The notes beneath the pieces were generated by a model. That model was not told where the DNA came from. It ran no database searches and saw only the letters and a program-made list of their open reading frames with translations. Position numbers and translations under genes: made by a program. 64,000 nt of DNA from an uncultured Lachnospiraceae bacterium (lineage in GTDB: Bacteria; Bacillota; Clostridia; Lachnospirales; Lachnospiraceae): positions 1 through 64,000 of the forward strand of contig CANQTF010000001.1 in the NCBI GenBank assembly GCA_947626745.1, written 5' to 3'. This document shows positions 43,495 through 50,832 of the stretch, piece by piece; position 1 is the stretch's first letter; each line of letters starts with the position of its first letter.

Positions 43495-44319
43495 ATGGCA
43501 TGGTTTAAGAGAAAAGCAAAACGGAATGAGGAAGTGATCCCGGAAGCGTCCGCAAACGCGGAGCAGCCGGGCAGACCGGCTTACCGGCTCGAAAACATAC
43601 AGGGAGTGGGAGCGCGGGCAAGGCAGGAAGATTCCTTCACCTTTATGAATGCGCTTGACGAACAGCTTTACCGCGATCACGGAATGATGTTTGCGGTCTG
43701 CGACGGCATGGGCGGGATGAAGGACGGAAAGGTGGCCAGTGAGACGGCGATCAACAGCTTCCGGCGGTCCTTTGAAGCGCTGGACACAGATGCGGACATT
43801 GCGGGACAGCTGCGGGACAGCGTTTTTGCCGCTTCGGCGGAGATAGAGGATATCTTGGAAGGCGACGGCGGAAGCACGGTCGTGATCGGTGTGGTCTTTC
43901 GGGAACAGCTCTACTATGCCAGCGTGGGCGACAGCTATTTCTATCTCAAGAGAGGCGGCGGACTGTACCGCCTGAACGCGGAGCACAATGTCTGTCATCT
44001 CAGATATCTGGAAAACATACGGGACGGCGGTTTTGACATACAGGAGTGCCGGAACGATCCGGAGGCTGCGGCGCTGACGCAGTTTCTCGGCATGACCGGA
44101 CTTTCGCAGGTCGATCGTTCCGTGCGGCCTCTGCGTCTGCAGCCCGGAGATCTGCTGCTTGCGTGTTCCGACGGCGTGGGCGGGGTAGTGGACGAGCGGG
44201 AGCTTCTGGAGATCCTCGACGGTTCGGAAGGAATGTGCCGGCGGATCGAACAGCGCATCGCAGAGCATGCGAGGCCGAATCAGGATAACTATACGGCGTT
44301 GATCATACAATGTCTGTAA
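43495..44319 (+). CDS. PP2C-type phosphatase 1 of the kinase operon
   Basis: 274 residues. PPM motifs: RQEDSFTFM, VCDGMGGMKDG, VGDSYFYLK, CSDGVGGV and NQDNYTAL, all acidic metal ligands present. ATG is one base after the FHA gene stop. Cytoplasmic; likely dephosphorylates the kinases or the FHA proteins. Confidence 0.9.
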   Translation: MAWFKRKAKRNEEVIPEASANAEQPGRPAYRLENIQGVGARARQEDSFTFMNALDEQLYRDHGMMFAVCDGMGGMKDGKVASETAINSFRRSFEALDTDADIAGQLRDSVFAASAEIEDILEGDGGSTVVIGVVFREQLYYASVGDSYFYLKRGGGLYRLNAEHNVCHLRYLENIRDGGFDIQECRNDPEAAALTQFLGMTGLSQVDRSVRPLRLQPGDLLLACSDGVGGVVDERELLEILDGSEGMCRRIEQRIAEHARPNQDNYTALIIQCL

Positions 44320-44345
44320 AAAAACAAAAGAGAGGGGACAAGAAC

Positions 44346-45704
44346 ATGAGAACAAGATTACTACAGCGCATGCGCATAGCCATTCTGTTGGTCTGCGCGG
44401 TACTGACAACGATCTGCATGGGCAGCAGGTCCTATGCGTTTGAGGGCAGCGCCCAAGACGGAACGGTGGCCATAGTATTCTACCTGAAAGGGGCTTTTGC
44501 CTTTATCACGGACGGGGAGCATACACAAACGCTGGAACAATATGGAGATACGCAATACAGCAGCGGTTCGGGTTTCTTTATCGGAGCTTCCGGAGAGGAT
44601 CCGCAGTATATCGTTACCAACTGTCATGTGATCCAGAGTTATCTTAAGGCGGACGAGGGCGGTGCCTTTGCGGTCTATACAGGACAGGAGTATCAGGGCT
44701 ATCCCGTTTGTATCGGAGCGCAGAGCTGTGAGCTGCGGGTCTACTATGACGATGAGGATTATGATATCGCCTATGTGGAAGCCTACGGCGATGTGGACAA
44801 GGTCGATTTGGCGGTGCTCAGGATCAGAGAGGCGACCGACAAGCGCTGTGCCCTTCAGTTTCAGATTCCTACGGAGGACATGAAGGGTGATACGGTCTAC
44901 ACGATCGGCTATCCCGGAAATGCCGATAATGATTTTTCGGGTGCAAGTCATTACGGTATCGAGGATTCCACCATGCATCGGGGCGTTATCAACCGCTTTG
45001 TCGTAAATGAGGGAAAGGGCGTGGAGAGGATCGCGATCGACGCGACGCTCCAGCACGGCAATTCCGGCGGACCGCTGGTCACGGAGGAAGGTTATGTGAT
45101 CGGCGTCAATACCAATGTATACTCCAGCAGTCCTTATGAGGATCAGATCGAGGAGGATTATTATGCGATCAACGCTTCTGAGGTGACGCATTTTCTGGAT
45201 CAAAACAACATCGATTATGAAATGGCGGGCAAAGGCGGCGCCGGTCTCGGCATCGTGCTGATCATCATCGGCATTGTGGCTGCTGTGGCCGTTGTGGCGG
45301 TGATCGTCGTTCTGGTCCTGAAGAAGAGTAAGAAGGGAGCAGGGACGAAGGGGCCGAAGCCTGTCCGGACAGGCGGCACGAAGGCGGTCGTCAGATCTAT
45401 GGCTTCGCAGCATGGCGGCAGGGAGTTCCCCGTCGGCAGCTCTCCCATTATCATCGGGCGGAATCCGGCGGAGTGTACGATCGTGTTCCAGGAGGGGACA
45501 AGAGGTGTCAGCGGCAGACATTGTTCGGTATACTATAATGCCGGCGCCAATGTCTTTACCCTGACGGATCTGGGCTCTACCTACGGGACATTTTTGGGCA
45601 ACGGCATGCGGCTGACGGCCAATTCGCCGATCAACTTAAAGCCGGGCGACATCTTCTATATCGGTGAGAAGACCAATGTACTGAAAGTCGAAGCGGGGCA
45701 GTAG
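44346..45704 (+). CDS. Membrane trypsin-like serine protease with cytoplasmic FHA domain
   Basis: 452 residues from ATG 44346 (GAGAGGGG upstream; the track start at 44310 lies in the PP2C gene). A signal peptide ends near SYA (about residue 33). The external protease domain has a trypsin triad in order: TNCHVIQS, KVDLAVLRI and LQHGNSGGPLV. One transmembrane helix GIVLIIIGIVAAVAVVAVIV (about 300-325) leads to a basic linker and a C-terminal FHA domain with IIIGRNPAECTI, GVSGRHCSV and DLGSTYGTFLGNG. Topology thus joins an outside protease to an inside phosphopeptide reader, under the same operon as the kinases. DegP-like quality control is possible, but the PDZ domain is missing. Confidence 0.9.
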   Translation: MRTRLLQRMRIAILLVCAVLTTICMGSRSYAFEGSAQDGTVAIVFYLKGAFAFITDGEHTQTLEQYGDTQYSSGSGFFIGASGEDPQYIVTNCHVIQSYLKADEGGAFAVYTGQEYQGYPVCIGAQSCELRVYYDDEDYDIAYVEAYGDVDKVDLAVLRIREATDKRCALQFQIPTEDMKGDTVYTIGYPGNADNDFSGASHYGIEDSTMHRGVINRFVVNEGKGVERIAIDATLQHGNSGGPLVTEEGYVIGVNTNVYSSSPYEDQIEEDYYAINASEVTHFLDQNNIDYEMAGKGGAGLGIVLIIIGIVAAVAVVAVIVVLVLKKSKKGAGTKGPKPVRTGGTKAVVRSMASQHGGREFPVGSSPIIIGRNPAECTIVFQEGTRGVSGRHCSVYYNAGANVFTLTDLGSTYGTFLGNGMRLTANSPINLKPGDIFYIGEKTNVLKVEAGQ

Positions 45705-45707
45705 ATC

Positions 45708-46436
45708 ATGTTTGACGTTTATACATATACCGGCCGGGGAGGCCGCAGTTATAATGAGGACTCGGTCGGCAGCAGCTATGACAATGACGGCGGCAGCGGG
45801 ATCTTTGTCGTGGCGGACGGCCTCGGCGGGCATGCGCTCGGCGAGGAGGCTTCCGCTGCGGCTGTGGCGGCTGTCGTTTCCGGCTGGGGAGATTTCGAGG
45901 AGGATATCGCATCGCAGCTTCGGGAGAAGATAGCACAGGCCAACCGGGATATCCTGCAGCTCCAGCAGGAAAAGAATGCCGTTATCAAGACGACGGTCGC
46001 GGCGCTTGCCGTAAACGGCGGTCAGGCGGCGTGGGCCAATGTGGGGGATTCCAGAGTGTATTTTATCCACGACGACAGGCTGCACGCCTACACGAACGAT
46101 CACTCCGTAGCCTATATGAAATACAGGGCGGGCGAGATCACCAGAGAGCAGCTCGCAACGGACGAGGACCAGTCGAGACTGCTGCGCAGCCTTGGAAGCG
46201 AGGAGCGGAATGAACCGGACGTGTATGCGGCGGATGTGGCGCTTGCGCCGGGCGATGCCTTTTTCCTCTGCTCGGACGGCGCCTGGGAATATCTGCAGGA
46301 CGAGGAGATCCTGATCGATTACCTGAAAGCCGAGACGGCCGCAGATTGGGCGGAGCTGATGCTGCTTCGGATCATGGAGCGGGTCGACGGCGAAAACGAT
46401 AATCTGTCGTTAGTGACCGTGATACTGACTGATTGA
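45708..46436 (+). CDS. PP2C-type phosphatase 2 of the kinase operon
   Basis: 242 residues. PPM motifs: YNEDSVGSS, VVADGLGGHALGEE, VGDSRVYFI, LCSDGAWEYL and NDNLSLVTV. It follows the protease gene by three bases. Last gene of the operon; the closely spaced set ends here with a new promoter 42 bases further on. Confidence 0.9.
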   Translation: MFDVYTYTGRGGRSYNEDSVGSSYDNDGGSGIFVVADGLGGHALGEEASAAAVAAVVSGWGDFEEDIASQLREKIAQANRDILQLQQEKNAVIKTTVAALAVNGGQAAWANVGDSRVYFIHDDRLHAYTNDHSVAYMKYRAGEITREQLATDEDQSRLLRSLGSEERNEPDVYAADVALAPGDAFFLCSDGAWEYLQDEEILIDYLKAETAADWAELMLLRIMERVDGENDNLSLVTVILTD

Positions 46437-46477
46437 TAAAGGAGAAAGAAGGCGAAGCTGACCGATCGTCATTTTGT

Positions 46478-46506
46478 TTGCGCGAGAACGGCCGCCGTGT
46501 TATAAT
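46478..46506 (+). promoter_or_regulatory. Promoter of the leader-MFS transcript
   Basis: TTGCGC (46478-46483), 17 bases, TATAAT (46501-46506). The transcript would begin near 46513, leaving a 160-base leader before the MFS gene. Confidence 0.8.
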
Positions 46507-46550
46507 CTGAGAGATTGGATATGCCGCATCGCGGCGGAAGGGGAAAAATC

Positions 46551-46589
46551 ATGATACTTTGTATTGCGGCGGCTCCATGCAGGGTCTGA
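46551..46589 (+). CDS. Twelve-residue leader peptide upstream of MFS efflux gene
   Basis: MILCIAAAPCRV followed by TGA, preceded by GGAAGGGG seven bases upstream of the ATG, a better ribosome binding site than many real genes here. The stop lies in the loop of the first hairpin. The arrangement mirrors leader peptides of inducible antibiotic-resistance genes, where a stalled ribosome remodels the RNA. The sequence itself is not one I recognise. Confidence 0.65.
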   Translation: MILCIAAAPCRV

Positions 46590-46672
46590 GGACTGCATGG
46601 AGGAATGGCGTCATGCCGTGTTCCTCAGACTTTGCTCTTGTTCGGTGAAAGAAAACAGACAAAGGAGCAAAG
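46573..46672 (+). promoter_or_regulatory. Attenuator-like RNA structure before the MFS gene
   Basis: Hairpin 1: CTCCATGCAG (46573-46582) with CTGCATGGAG (46593-46602), 10 perfect pairs. Its loop GTCTGAGGA (46584-46592) is perfectly complementary to TCCTCAGAC (46622-46630), allowing a pseudoknot or a competing stem. Adjacent CTTTGCTC (46630-46637) is perfectly complementary to GAGCAAAG (46665-46672), which overlaps the ribosome binding site AAAGGAG of the MFS gene. A ribosome on the leader ORF would open hairpin 1. Pairings are seen; the regulatory mechanism is inferred. Confidence 0.65.
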
Positions 46673-46675
46673 ACG

Positions 46676-47953
46676 ATGAAGACAAAAAAAGATCATAAAG
46701 TATGCGCATTGCGGGATTTTTATATCCTGTGGAGCACACAGAGCGTTTCGCAGCTTGGGAGCAGCATCACGGCGTTTGCGCTGACGCTGTGGCTGTATGA
46801 AAGGACGGGCTCGTCACTGGGCACGGCGGCGCTTACCATATGCTTCTACGGGCCTTATGTGCTCATGAGTATTTTTGCCGGCGCTTTGACGGACCGGTTT
46901 GACAAGAAAAAGCTGATGCTGGGCTGTGATCTGGCCGCCGCCTTGTGTACCGTTCTGGTATATGTCCTGTTTCGGGCAAAATGTCTGGCCCCATGGCAGC
47001 TCTATGTGATGAACGGCATATACGGCCTGATGAACACGATGCAGCAGCCCGCCTCCGAGGTGGCGATGACGCTCATCGTTCCGGAGAAGGATTACCAGAA
47101 AACGAGCGGCCTCAGATCACTGTCGAGGGCGCTCATCGACATACTGCATCCGCTGATCGCGACGGCGCTGTACTCCCTTGCGGGTCTTACCGTTGTCATA
47201 GCGGTCGATCTGAGCAGCTTTGCGGTGGCGTTTGCCGCGCTGCTGTTTTTGATCAGGCTCCCTCAGAAACAGGAAGAAAAAGAGGAGCCGTTACTTGCGC
47301 TTGCGCGGGAAGGCTTGCGCTTCTTAAGAGAGAATCCGCTTATCATGACGCTGATCCTGTTCATGGCGGGCGTAAACCTGACGGCGTCGGCCTTTGACGC
47401 GGTGCTGCCGGGCTATGTGCTCCCCTCTCCGAGAGGCGGCACGGCTGTGTTGGGCATCGTTACGTCCTGCGCGGGCGCCGCGATGGTCGCCGGCAGTCTG
47501 TTGGCCGCGGTCTTGCCGAAACCGAAAGACCGGGTGCGGGTAATCTATCTTACGATGCTGTTCTCTCTGGGCAGCGAGAATTTCCTGCTGGCGTTTTCCC
47601 GAGAGCCGGTGCTGTGGTGTATCGGCCAGATCGTCGGCTGGCTTCCGGTGCCGATCATGGAAGCGAATCTGGACGTGATACTCAGAACGAATATTCCCGT
47701 GGAACTGCAGGGGCGGGTTTATGCGTGCCGCAATACGCTGCAGTTCTTCACGATACCGATCGGGCTGTTTCTCGGCGGTTTCATGGTGGATCGGGTATGC
47801 GAGCCGTTCATGGCGGCTTACGGCGATACGGCAGTCCTTCGGACGTGCTTCGGGAGCGGCAAAGGGTCGGGCGCGGCGCTTATGCTGTTCTTTCTCGGCG
47901 TGGCCGGGAGCGCGCTGTGCATCTCTGCCGGCAGACGGCTGCGGCGACACTAA
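46676..47953 (+). CDS. MFS drug efflux transporter (Mef-like)
   Basis: 425 residues with about twelve membrane helices. The N-terminal FYILWSTQSVSQLGSSITAFALTLWLYE and the loop GALTDRFDKKKLM (motif A of MFS) resemble the Mef/MFS_3 group of Gram-positive efflux pumps that export macrolides or other antibiotics. AAAGGAG lies eight bases before the ATG and is part of the sequestering structure. Substrate is not predictable. Separate transcription unit from the phosphatase operon. Confidence 0.85.
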   Translation: MKTKKDHKVCALRDFYILWSTQSVSQLGSSITAFALTLWLYERTGSSLGTAALTICFYGPYVLMSIFAGALTDRFDKKKLMLGCDLAAALCTVLVYVLFRAKCLAPWQLYVMNGIYGLMNTMQQPASEVAMTLIVPEKDYQKTSGLRSLSRALIDILHPLIATALYSLAGLTVVIAVDLSSFAVAFAALLFLIRLPQKQEEKEEPLLALAREGLRFLRENPLIMTLILFMAGVNLTASAFDAVLPGYVLPSPRGGTAVLGIVTSCAGAAMVAGSLLAAVLPKPKDRVRVIYLTMLFSLGSENFLLAFSREPVLWCIGQIVGWLPVPIMEANLDVILRTNIPVELQGRVYACRNTLQFFTIPIGLFLGGFMVDRVCEPFMAAYGDTAVLRTCFGSGKGSGAALMLFFLGVAGSALCISAGRRLRRH

Positions 47954-47960
47954 AAATTTC

Positions 47961-47989
47961 TTGACATGGTATCCGATTTTCGGTATAAA
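47961..47989 (+). promoter_or_regulatory. Promoter of the repeat RNA (type III antitoxin-like)
   Basis: TTGACA (47961-47966), 17 bases, TATAAA (47984-47989): near-consensus, starting eight bases after the MFS stop. Transcription would start near 47996. Confidence 0.85.
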
Positions 47990-48038
47990 ATAATTAGAGA
48001 TAAGCGATGCTTATCATACGGAGGTGAAGGCTTCCGTA

Positions 48039-48140
48039 AAAAGCAGTGAGTCCTACTGAGAGTGGAAACGATAAAAGCAGTGAGTCCTACTGAGAGTGGA
48101 AACGATAAAAGCGGTGAGTCCTACCGTAAGTGGAAACGAT
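48039..48140 (+). repeat. Three tandem 34-base repeats
   Basis: Units 48039-48072, 48073-48106 and 48107-48140. Units 1 and 2 are identical; unit 3 differs at few sites. Each has a stem CAGT...ACTG around loop GAGTCCT; in unit 3 the stem is CGGT...ACCG, a compensatory A-T to G-C change that supports pairing. Loop TCC could pair with the following GGA (in GTGGAAACG) to make a small H-type pseudoknot. Units are joined by an A-rich linker (GATAAAAG), where type III toxins usually cut. Confidence 0.92.
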
Positions 48141-48146
48141 TGATCT

Positions 48147-48175
48147 AAGGCTGCGCACCAGCGCAGCCTTAAGCT
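48147..48175 (+). terminator. Terminator between repeat RNA and toxin remnant
   Basis: AAGGCTGCGC pairs perfectly with GCGCAGCCTT around ACCA, followed by AAGCTTTATC. Very stable stem, short U tract, so partial read-through to the toxin would be expected, as in known type III loci. Confidence 0.85.
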
Positions 48176-48214
48176 TTATCTGCAGACTGGATACGGAAAT
48201 ACAGAGGAATAATC

Positions 48215-48304
48215 ATGAAACAAAACAGACTGAATTTATATCTCATAGATATGAAATATGTGCGGAACCTTGCAAATTTTTCAAAAAATACGCTTGTCAA
48301 ATAA
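48215..48304 (+). pseudogene. Truncated type III toxin (AbiQ/ToxN-like), first ~20 residues
   Basis: A 29-codon ORF with AGAGGA six bases upstream of the ATG. Residues 6-19 (LNLYLIDMKYVRNL) fit the N-terminal pattern LYxIxxxYIxxL of AbiQ/ToxN/CptN endoribonucleases from memory of the family, which are normally about 150-180 residues. The frame stops after LVK and the ylxM promoter begins six bases later, so the rest has been deleted. Too short for the track, which shows only a shadow ORF at 48130. Without the catalytic part it must be inactive. Confidence 0.6.
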
Positions 48305-48310
48305 AAATAC

Positions 48311-48339
48311 TTGACACCTTTATCCGGTTATTGTACAAT
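48311..48339 (+). promoter_or_regulatory. Promoter of ylxM-ffh
   Basis: TTGACA (48311-48316), 17 bases, TACAAT (48334-48339), 45 bases before the ylxM ATG. Confidence 0.85.
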
Positions 48340-48383
48340 GCATAAGTCGGACTCGACAGAATACAGCCGACCGGGGTTTTGAC

Positions 48384-48734
48384 ATGGAGAAGATCGTAGA
48401 GCAGGGTCTATTATATGATTTCTATGGAGAACTGCTGACGGAGCATCAGCGGCGGATCTATGAAGGCATCGTGTATGATGACCTCTCTCTGGGCGAGATC
48501 GCCGAAGAGGAGGGCATCAGCAGACAGGCGGTGCATGATATCGTGAAGCGCTGCGATAAGATATTGCAGGGATACGAGGCGAAGCTTCGCCTCGTGGAGA
48601 AGTTCCGGCGTATCAAGGAGAAGATCGCCTACATCGGCCGGTTGTCGGAGCAGTACGGGGACGGCGCGGCGGATATGGCCGCATACAGTACACAGGTGAA
48701 GAAATTGTCTGAGGAGATCCTGCAGGAATTATAG
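48384..48734 (+). CDS. ylxM: YlxM/p13-like SRP-associated DNA-binding protein
   Basis: 116 residues. A sigma-70 region-4-like helix-turn-helix (YEGIVYDDLSLGEIAEEEGIS, then RQAVHDIVKRC) and a C-terminal coil. The gene precedes ffh across Firmicutes and is thought to modulate SRP function. 70 bases separate it from ffh. Confidence 0.9.
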   Translation: MEKIVEQGLLYDFYGELLTEHQRRIYEGIVYDDLSLGEIAEEEGISRQAVHDIVKRCDKILQGYEAKLRLVEKFRRIKEKIAYIGRLSEQYGDGAADMAAYSTQVKKLSEEILQEL

Positions 48735-48804
48735 TACTGCGAGGGATACCGCGATGATATGAGGATCAGGATCTGACAGCATACTTGGAAGGGCATGTGG
48801 TCAT

Positions 48805-50172
48805 ATGGCATTTGAGAGTCTTACGGACAAATTACAGAATGTATTTAAGAACCTGAGAAACAAGGGCCGTCTCACCGAGGAGGACGTCAGGACCGCGCTC
48901 AAAGAAGTAAAAATGGCGCTTTTGGAGGCGGACGTCAACTTCAAGGTCGTCAAGCAGTTTATCAGATCCGTGGAGGAGCGCGCTGTCGGCGCAGACGTCC
49001 TGAACGGGCTGAATCCGGGCCAGATGGTGATTAAGATCGTCAACGAGGAGATGATCGCCCTGATGGGCTCCGAGACGACAGAGATCACACTGCAGCCGGG
49101 CAAGGCGGTCACGGTCATCATGATGTGCGGCCTACAGGGCGCAGGTAAGACGACCACAACCGCGAAGATCGCGGGCAAGCTGAAATTAAAGGGCAAAAAA
49201 CCGCTTCTTGTGGCCTGTGACGTATACAGGCCCGCGGCGATCAAGCAGCTTCAGATCAACGGGGAAAAACAGCAGGTGGACGTGTTCTCCATGGGAGAGA
49301 ATCACAAGCCTGTCAATATCGCCAAGGCCGCTTTGGAACACGCGGAGAAAAACGGGCACAATGTGGTGATCTTAGATACCGCGGGGCGTCTCCATATCGA
49401 CGAGGAGATGATGGCGGAGCTTCAGGAGATCAAGGAAAACGTGGCTGTGCATCAGACGCTTCTCGTTGTAGACGCCATGACGGGTCAGGATGCGGTCAAT
49501 GTGGCGAAGGATTTTGACGATCAGATAGGGATCGACGGGGTCGTCCTCTCGAAGATGGACGGCGATTCCAGAGGCGGCGCGGCGCTCTCCGTCAAGGCGG
49601 TGACAGGAAAGCCGATTCTGTATGTGGGTATGGGAGAGAAGCTCTCCGATCTGGAGCAGTTCTATCCGGAGCGCATGGCGAGCCGTATCCTCGGAATGGG
49701 CGATGTGCTGACACTGATCGAGAAGGCGCAGCAGAATATAGATATCGACGAAGAAAAAGGAAAACAGATGACTGCCCGCATGAAGAAGGGCAAGTTTGAC
49801 TTTGAGGATTATCTGGAAAGCATGAAGCAGATGCGCAATATGGGCGGACTTTCAAGCCTGATGAGCATGCTGCCCGGCATGGGTAAGCAGATGGGCGATC
49901 TGGAGTCTGCGGTAGACGAGAAACAGCTTGCGCGCATGGAGGCGATCGTGCTCAGCATGACGCCGGAGGAAAGGCAGAATCCGAAGCTGTTGAATACGAG
50001 CCGCAAGGCGCGCATTTCCCGGGGATCCGGCGTTGACATCTCGCTTGTCAACAGGTTTATCAAGCAGTTTGAACAGTCCCAGAAGATGATGAAGCAGATA
50101 CCCGGCATGATGGGCGGCAAGAAAGGCCGGGGGATGTTCGGCGGTTTGGGTGGTATGAAATTCCCGTTTTAG
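48805..50172 (+). CDS. ffh: Signal recognition particle protein Ffh
   Basis: 455-residue GTPase that binds signal peptides and 4.5S/6S RNA and targets nascent membrane proteins to FtsY. N domain about 1-90, G domain with GLQGAGKTTTTAK, DTAGRLHID and SKMDGDSRGG, and a methionine-rich M domain (about 300-430) with SRGSGVDISLVNRFIKQF for RNA binding, ending in a Gly/Met tail. Standard length. Confidence 0.96.
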   Translation: MAFESLTDKLQNVFKNLRNKGRLTEEDVRTALKEVKMALLEADVNFKVVKQFIRSVEERAVGADVLNGLNPGQMVIKIVNEEMIALMGSETTEITLQPGKAVTVIMMCGLQGAGKTTTTAKIAGKLKLKGKKPLLVACDVYRPAAIKQLQINGEKQQVDVFSMGENHKPVNIAKAALEHAEKNGHNVVILDTAGRLHIDEEMMAELQEIKENVAVHQTLLVVDAMTGQDAVNVAKDFDDQIGIDGVVLSKMDGDSRGGAALSVKAVTGKPILYVGMGEKLSDLEQFYPERMASRILGMGDVLTLIEKAQQNIDIDEEKGKQMTARMKKGKFDFEDYLESMKQMRNMGGLSSLMSMLPGMGKQMGDLESAVDEKQLARMEAIVLSMTPEERQNPKLLNTSRKARISRGSGVDISLVNRFIKQFEQSQKMMKQIPGMMGGKKGRGMFGGLGGMKFPF

Positions 50173-50217
50173 GGTTTCATCATAAAATAATCATATTATA
50201 CACGGAGGCAAAGAAAA

Positions 50218-50463
50218 ATGGCAGTTAAGATCAGATTGAGAAGAATGGGACAGAAGAAATCTCCTTTCTACAGGATTGTGGTTGCGGATTCCAGAGCGCC
50301 GAGAGACGGCAGATTTATCGAGGAGATCGGCACGTACGATCCGAACACGGATCCCAGCACTTACAAGGTAAACGAGGAGGCAGCCAAGAAGTGGCTCAAT
50401 AACGGCGCACAGCCGACGGAGATCGTCAGCAGGATTTTCAAGAGCGTAGGCATAACAAAATAG
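50218..50463 (+). CDS. rpsP: Ribosomal protein S16
   Basis: 81-residue small-subunit protein; [22 protein letters not shown] and the [10 protein letters not shown] segment are diagnostic. CGGAGGCAAAGAAA precedes the ATG. Next to ffh and khpA as in Bacillus. Confidence 0.96.
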   Translation: MAVKIRLRRMGQKKSPFYRIVVADSRAPRDGRFIEEIGTYDPNTDPSTYKVNEEAAKKWLNNGAQPTEIVSRIFKSVGITK

Positions 50464-50517
50464 TGATCTGCCGGTATTGCGAGTGTACATCGGCAGCAAG
50501 GCTTTTGGAGGTGGACT

Positions 50518-50745
50518 ATGAAAGAATTGGTTGAAGTGATCGCAAAAGCGCTTGTCGAGAATCCTGACGAGGTGGTTGTGACCGAAAAGGAGGAAGGCAG
50601 ACATATTACTGTAGAACTTCATGTCGCAGCCTCGGATATGGGCAAGGTGATCGGCAAGCAGGGACGTATTGCCAAAGCAATCCGCTCTGTAGTGAAAGCG
50701 GCATCATCGAAGGACAACACGAGAGTGGACGTAGAGATCGTATGA
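50518..50745 (+). CDS. khpA: KH domain RNA-binding protein KhpA
   Basis: 75-residue single KH domain with the GxxG loop GKQGRIAKAIRSVVKA. KhpA pairs with KhpB/Jag and affects small RNAs and cell elongation in streptococci. GGAGGTGGACT precedes the ATG. Conserved position between rpsP and rimM. Confidence 0.93.
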   Translation: MKELVEVIAKALVENPDEVVVTEKEEGRHITVELHVAASDMGKVIGKQGRIAKAIRSVVKAASSKDNTRVDVEIV

Positions 50746-50832
50746 TCGGACAGCCTCATGGGATATACCGTGAGGCTGTTGATATATTGGCCGAAAAGAG
50801 AACGCCGTACCGGGCGTATAGATGGAGGAAGT

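Larger units (their letters stand above)
47996..48175 (+). ncRNA. Repeat RNA resembling a type III antitoxin (ToxI/AntiQ-like)
   Basis: About 175 nt between a strong promoter and a strong terminator with no ORF that has a ribosome binding site. It begins with hairpins GATAAGC/GCTTATC and ACGGA/TCCGT, then three tandem 34-base units. Type III toxin-antitoxin loci have precisely this plan: promoter, short tandem repeats of 34-45 bases that fold into pseudoknots, terminator, then the endoribonuclease toxin gene. A toxin start with the right N-terminal pattern follows. Antitoxin identity is inference from architecture; the repeats, promoter and terminator are seen. Confidence 0.75.

Noticed and set aside
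48039-48140. CRISPR array from the three 34-base repeats
   Set aside because: The units are directly adjacent with no spacers, lie in a short transcript with promoter and terminator, and no cas genes are present.
48039-48140. Hammerhead-like or CsrA-sponge RNA
   Set aside because: GAAAC and CTGAG resemble hammerhead pieces but the CUGANGA core and stems are absent, and GGA motifs are not in hairpin loops; the type III antitoxin layout explains the locus better.
48130-48345. 71-codon ORF in the repeat RNA/toxin region
   Set aside because: Starts inside the RNA before the terminator stem and reads through the terminator in a different frame from the toxin remnant; no ribosome binding site.
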